Assembly (NCBI RefSeq): GCF_026723825.1
Contig: NZ_CP113519.1
Span: 5,360,935-5,424,934, forward strand
Source: Pseudomonas sp. GOM7
Lineage (GTDB): Bacteria > Pseudomonadota > Gammaproteobacteria > Pseudomonadales > Pseudomonadaceae
Length of the DNA stretch: 64,000 nt
Direction: 5' to 3'
The first letter of the stretch is position 1, and each line of letters starts with the position of its first letter. Position numbers and translations under genes: made by a program. This document shows, in pieces, positions 60,951 through 64,000 of this stretch. The notes under the pieces were generated by a model that saw only the letters and a list, made by a program, of their open reading frames with translations, was not told the DNA's origin and did not search any database.

Positions 60951-62693
60951 TCAGACGTTGGCCGGTTTCGCGGCAGCTTCGATCTTGCGCGTAATGTACC
61001 ACTGCTGGGCGATGGACAGGCAGTTGTTGACCACCCAGTACAGCACCAGACCCGCTGGGAACCACAGGAAGAAGAAGGTGAAGATGATCGGCATCAGCTT
61101 CATCACGCGCGCCTGCATGGGATCCGGCGGCGTCGGGTTGAGCTGCTGCTGGATGAACATGGTGGCGCCCATGATGATCGGCAGGATGAAGAACGGATCC
61201 TTGATCGACAGGTCGGTGATCCACAGCAGCCAGGGCGCCTGACGCATTTCCACGGATTCCAGCAGTACCCAATACAGGGCGAGGAAAACCGGCATTTGCA
61301 CCAGGATCGGCAGGCAGCCGCCCAGAGGGTTGATCTTCTCTTTCTTGTACAGCTCCATCATCGCCTGGGACATCTTCTGGCGATCATCACCGTACTGTTC
61401 CTTGAGTGCCTGCAGCTTCGGCGATACGGCGCGCATGCGCGCCATGGAACGGTAGCTGGCAGCCGACAGTGGGAAGAAGATGGCCTTGATGATGATGGTC
61501 AGGAAGATGATCGACCAACCCCAGTTGCCCACCAGGCCATGGATCACTTCCAGCAGCCAGAAGATCGGTTGAGCGAGGAACCACAGCACGCCATAGTCGA
61601 CGGTCAGCTCCAGGCCTGGCGACAGGCTGCCGAGGTATTCCTGCAGTTTCGGGCCAGCATAGAGCACGGCGCCGACTTCGCCCTTGGTGCCGGCAGCGAC
61701 CTGCACGGTGGGGCCAGTGAAGCCGACGATGTAGTTGCCCTGGCTGTCCTTGCGGGTCTGGATCAGGTTGGTGCTGTCCTTGGCCGGTACCCAGGCGGTG
61801 ACGAAGTAGTGCTGCAGCCAGGCGACCCAGCCACCTTGCACGGTCTCCTTGAAGCTGTGCTTGTCGATGTCTTTCATCGACAGCTTCTTGTACGGCTCGT
61901 CCGGGGTCCACACGGCGGCGCCCAGGTAGGTGGCGGTGCCGGTGGCGGTGGTGGAGGACGGGTCGCTGCTGTTGTCACGCTTGAGCTGGGCGAACAGGTT
62001 GCCGCTCCAGGCCTGGTCGCTCTGGTTGTCGATCAGGTACTGCACGTTCACTTGATAGGAGGACGGGTCGACGCAGCCCGGCTTCTTCAACTGCTGTTCA
62101 CGCGCAGAGCACTCCGGGTTGAGGCCACGCTTGAAGCTGAAGCGCTTGATGTAGTGGACACCGTTCTCGCTGTAGGACAGATCCACCACCAGCTTGTCCT
62201 GACCTTCGGCCAGTTGGTAGTTGTGCTTCTCGCTGGCCCACAGGGCGCGACCGCTGGACTTGTCCGGCGCGTTCTGGCCGATCAGGCCGCTCTGCGCCAG
62301 ATAGGTACGCTCGCTGCCGTTGTCGAACAACTGGAAGGGCACGTCCGGGCGATCCTGGCGGCGCGGGTACTGCGGCAGACGCAGTTGCACGATATCGCCG
62401 CCACGCGGATCGATGGCCAGTTCGAGCACGTCGGTCTTGACGTGAATCAGCTCGTCATTGCTAGCGGTGGTCGGCGCCACGGCGGCGGCACTGGGTTCTG
62501 CCACGGCAGTGGGGATGTCGTCGCTGCCAGTGGCTGCGCTGTTCGGTGCGTCCGGCAGGTCAGGCGTGGCAGCAGAGGAAGACTGTGTCTGCGCCGGCAG
62601 GGCGGCCTGGCCGTAGTCCTGGTTCCATTGCAGGACCATCAGGTAGGACACGACTGCCAGGGCGACGATCAGGATCGAACGTTGGATATCCAT
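60951..62693 (-). CDS. yidC: Membrane protein insertase YidC
   Basis: 580 residues. The N-terminal helix (SILIVALAVVSYLMVLQW) is followed by a large periplasmic domain (to about 360) and the five-helix insertase core beginning QPIFWLLEVIHG. The hydrophilic-groove Arg lies in AASYRSMARMRAV. It inserts inner-membrane proteins, among them the ATP synthase c subunit encoded nearby, alone or with SecYEG. A Gly/Ala/Ser-rich linker (about 30-75) precedes the folded periplasmic part. Confidence 0.98.
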   Translation of the reverse strand: MDIQRSILIVALAVVSYLMVLQWNQDYGQAALPAQTQSSSAATPDLPDAPNSAATGSDDIPTAVAEPSAAAVAPTTASNDELIHVKTDVLELAIDPRGGDIVQLRLPQYPRRQDRPDVPFQLFDNGSERTYLAQSGLIGQNAPDKSSGRALWASEKHNYQLAEGQDKLVVDLSYSENGVHYIKRFSFKRGLNPECSAREQQLKKPGCVDPSSYQVNVQYLIDNQSDQAWSGNLFAQLKRDNSSDPSSTTATGTATYLGAAVWTPDEPYKKLSMKDIDKHSFKETVQGGWVAWLQHYFVTAWVPAKDSTNLIQTRKDSQGNYIVGFTGPTVQVAAGTKGEVGAVLYAGPKLQEYLGSLSPGLELTVDYGVLWFLAQPIFWLLEVIHGLVGNWGWSIIFLTIIIKAIFFPLSAASYRSMARMRAVSPKLQALKEQYGDDRQKMSQAMMELYKKEKINPLGGCLPILVQMPVFLALYWVLLESVEMRQAPWLLWITDLSIKDPFFILPIIMGATMFIQQQLNPTPPDPMQARVMKLMPIIFTFFFLWFPAGLVLYWVVNNCLSIAQQWYITRKIEAAAKPANV

Positions 62694-62695
62694 GA

Positions 62696-62941
62696 TTATT
62701 CGGCCATCGAAGGGGAACGGGATGTTTTCGCGGGTGGAACCGGATCAAAGCCGCCGGGATTCCAGGGATGGCAGCGGCCCAGCCGGCGTGCAGCCAGCCA
62801 GCCGCCACGGACGAGGCCATGTTGCTCGATGGCTTCGTAGGCATAACAGGAACAGCTTGGGTAGAAGCGGCAATGGCTGGCCATCAGGGGGCTGATGGCG
62901 TAGCGGTAGACCTGGATGCAGGCGAGGGCCACTTTACGCAT
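62696..62941 (-). CDS. yidD: Membrane protein insertion efficiency factor YidD
   Basis: 81 residues from ATG 62941. HCRFYPSCSCYAYEAIEQHG with three Cys is the diagnostic core, and an amphipathic N terminus precedes it. It supports YidC-dependent insertion at the inner membrane. The start overlaps the rnpA stop region by eight bases and yidC follows after two bases. Confidence 0.97.
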   Translation of the reverse strand: MRKVALACIQVYRYAISPLMASHCRFYPSCSCYAYEAIEQHGLVRGGWLAARRLGRCHPWNPGGFDPVPPAKTSRSPSMAE

Positions 62942-63338
62942 GAGGATGGTCGCTTGTCCCGGAGGGCGCTTGTGCGTCGCGACTGGGTCGGCTACGGGCC
63001 AGACGTTTCCAGAGTTTGCCGAACTGCTGAGCGAGTTCGCCATTGTCCAGATCGCCAAGCCCTTTGCGCGCGACCACTACGATGTCCCAGCCGAGCAGAC
63101 TTTGCTGATTCAGGCGGAAGGACTCGCGGATTTGACGCTTGATGCGGTTGCGCTCGACAGCGAGCTTGACACTCTTCTTGCCGATCACCAGACCAAGACG
63201 GGGATGATCGAGCTCGTTGTCGCGCGCTAGCAGCAGGACACTTTTGCCCGGAGCTTTGCCGCTTGGGGAGTCGAAGACTGCCTTGAATTGCCGGGGGGTC
63301 AGCAGGCGCTTTTCCCGGCCGAAGCCTCGACTCACCAC
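62934..63338 (-). CDS. rnpA: Ribonuclease P protein component
   Basis: 134 residues from GTG 63338 (the next codon is also GTG). The RNR motif region KKSVKLAVERNRIKRQIRES binds the RNase P RNA and pre-tRNA leader. It follows rpmH by 13 bp in the usual order. The Arg/Ser-rich tail is variable within the family. Confidence 0.97.
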   Translation of the reverse strand: MVSRGFGREKRLLTPRQFKAVFDSPSGKAPGKSVLLLARDNELDHPRLGLVIGKKSVKLAVERNRIKRQIRESFRLNQQSLLGWDIVVVARKGLGDLDNGELAQQFGKLWKRLARSRPSRDAQAPSGTSDHPHA

Positions 63339-63351
63339 CTGTCTGGATGAA

Positions 63352-63486
63352 TTAGACAGTCAGGCGCTTACGGCCCTTGGCGCGACGACGCGACAGGACG
63401 GCGCGGCCGTTCTTGGTGGCCATACGGGCACGGAAACCGTGGGTGCGAGCGCGCTTGATGGTGCTGGGTTGGAAAGTGCGTTTCAT
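63352..63486 (-). CDS. rpmH: 50S ribosomal protein L34
   Basis: 44 residues, MKRTFQPSTIKRARTHGFRA at the start and SRRRAKGRKRLTV at the end, the full-length L34. It starts 509 bp from the dnaA start and is transcribed away from oriC. Confidence 0.99.
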   Translation of the reverse strand: MKRTFQPSTIKRARTHGFRARMATKNGRAVLSRRRAKGRKRLTV

Positions 63487-63589
63487 GGTGCGTTACCTGG
63501 GTGATCGACTAGGGCCGGTATGGCCCCCGTTTTAAGAGACCGGCGATTGTAGAGAAAGCCGTGGGTCAGGTCAATTTCCAACCAACCTT

Positions 63590-63994
63590 TTGTCCGACTA
63601 ATAAAGAAGAAGAGAAGAAATCTTTAAAGATCCTTTTCTGTTCTTATGATGATTAGCTCGACATCTATCTGTGGACAAGCCAGGCAAGCCCCTGTCGGGC
63701 CTGGGCTGGGCGTGATGATAAGACTGTCCACAAGCGGTGGTTTGGCTGTGCGGGTGCTGCGCAAAGCTTGAGGATAAAAGACGGTTTTACCCACAGCCCG
63801 GTTGTACCCTAGGTTTTACGCAGCCTTGTCCCAAGGCTTATCGGGCTGTTATCCACAAGGTTCAGCTACATCGTCGAACGGCGTTAAGGCTTTGATTTTA
63901 CTTGGCCATTATTGCCAGGCGGTGTGGATAACTCGATCACTGGAGGCTACAATGGGCGCTTGTTTCGCATCGCCGCTCTGGTAGGGGATAGTCA
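63590..63994. other. Chromosomal replication origin oriC
   Basis: This is the rpmH-dnaA gap, where pseudomonad oriC is located. An AT-rich unwinding candidate (about 63596-63650, with ACTAATAAAGAAG and TCTTTAAAGATCC) is followed by five DnaA-box positions: TGTGGACAA 63670, CTGTCCACA 63724, TTACCCACA 63787, and the exact matches TTATCCACA 63849 and TGTGGATAA 63923. The interval also must hold the dnaA promoter. Confidence 0.93.
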
Positions 63995-64000
63995 GTGTCA
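63995..64000 (+). CDS. dnaA: Start of dnaA (replication initiator), cut by the window edge
   Basis: GTGTCA at the very end, preceded by AGGGGA six bases upstream, matches the first two codons of pseudomonad dnaA. Position next to oriC and opposite rpmH supports this, but only six bases are visible. Confidence 0.7.

Noticed and set aside
1..64000. tRNA, rRNA, insertion sequences and prophage genes
   Set aside because: None recognised: no transposase, integrase, phage structural gene, clover-leaf or rRNA sequence was seen by eye.

Overview
The window is the oriC-proximal part of a high-GC gammaproteobacterial chromosome, almost certainly a Pseudomonas. The gene order rpmH-rnpA-yidD-yidC-mnmE-mnmG-rsmG-parA-parB-atpIBEFHAGDC-glmU-glmS is the classical Pseudomonas origin neighbourhood. 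The last six bases are probably the GTG-TCA start of dnaA, and the interspersed REP-type palindromes are of Pseudomonas type. Species was not determined; a P. mendocina/alcaligenes-like background is only a guess.

Layout. (1) 1-6.3 kb, all minus strand: a TAXI-type TRAP transporter (binding protein plus fused permease cut by the window edge), preceded by a DctB-like sensor kinase and a sigma54-dependent DctD-like regulator, with a good -24/-12 sequence upstream of the binding-protein gene. (2) 6.4-13.1 kb, minus: cfa, then an ABC importer and a TonB-dependent receptor behind a cobalamin riboswitch, with a Zur-like palindrome just upstream of the receptor gene. (3) 13.1-20.8 kb: cobL-cobK-ferredoxin-like gene (minus), diverging from a riboswitch-led cobG-cobH-cobI-cobJ run (plus). 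(4) 20.8-30 kb: accessory genes, namely a LysE exporter, a VOC protein, two MFS transporters, a MerR regulator, a GAF/GGDEF/EAL protein, a second TonB receptor and a small exported protein. (5) 30-41.7 kb: cobF, a ChlD-like VWA protein, a ChlI-like AAA+ protein, an ABC-F ATPase, cobN and cobW behind a third riboswitch (minus); cobE, an orphan nuclease-like gene and cobM (plus). (6) 41.9-64 kb: the housekeeping block from glmS to the dnaA start, with oriC in the rpmH-dnaA gap.

How it works together. The cob genes cover most of the aerobic corrin route from precorrin-2 to hydrogenobyrinate, plus cobalt insertion by CobN with ChlI/ChlD-like partners in place of CobS/CobT. The riboswitch-linked receptor and importer would scavenge corrinoid or cobalt. 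cobA, cobB, cobO, cobQ, cobD, cobC, cobP, cobV and cobU are not in the window.

The most unusual signals lie outside the genes. Exact 9-bp DnaA boxes are strongly over-represented and mostly face one way, including five within 5.4 kb of the cobN-cobM stretch, which also holds a parS-like palindrome inside cobW. A second DnaA-box/AT-rich region lies between mnmG and mnmE. Three copies of a composite element with 7-bp period sit directly after stop codons, one of them forming the end of glmU. Other palindromic repeats supply stop codons, and one supplies part of a signal peptide.
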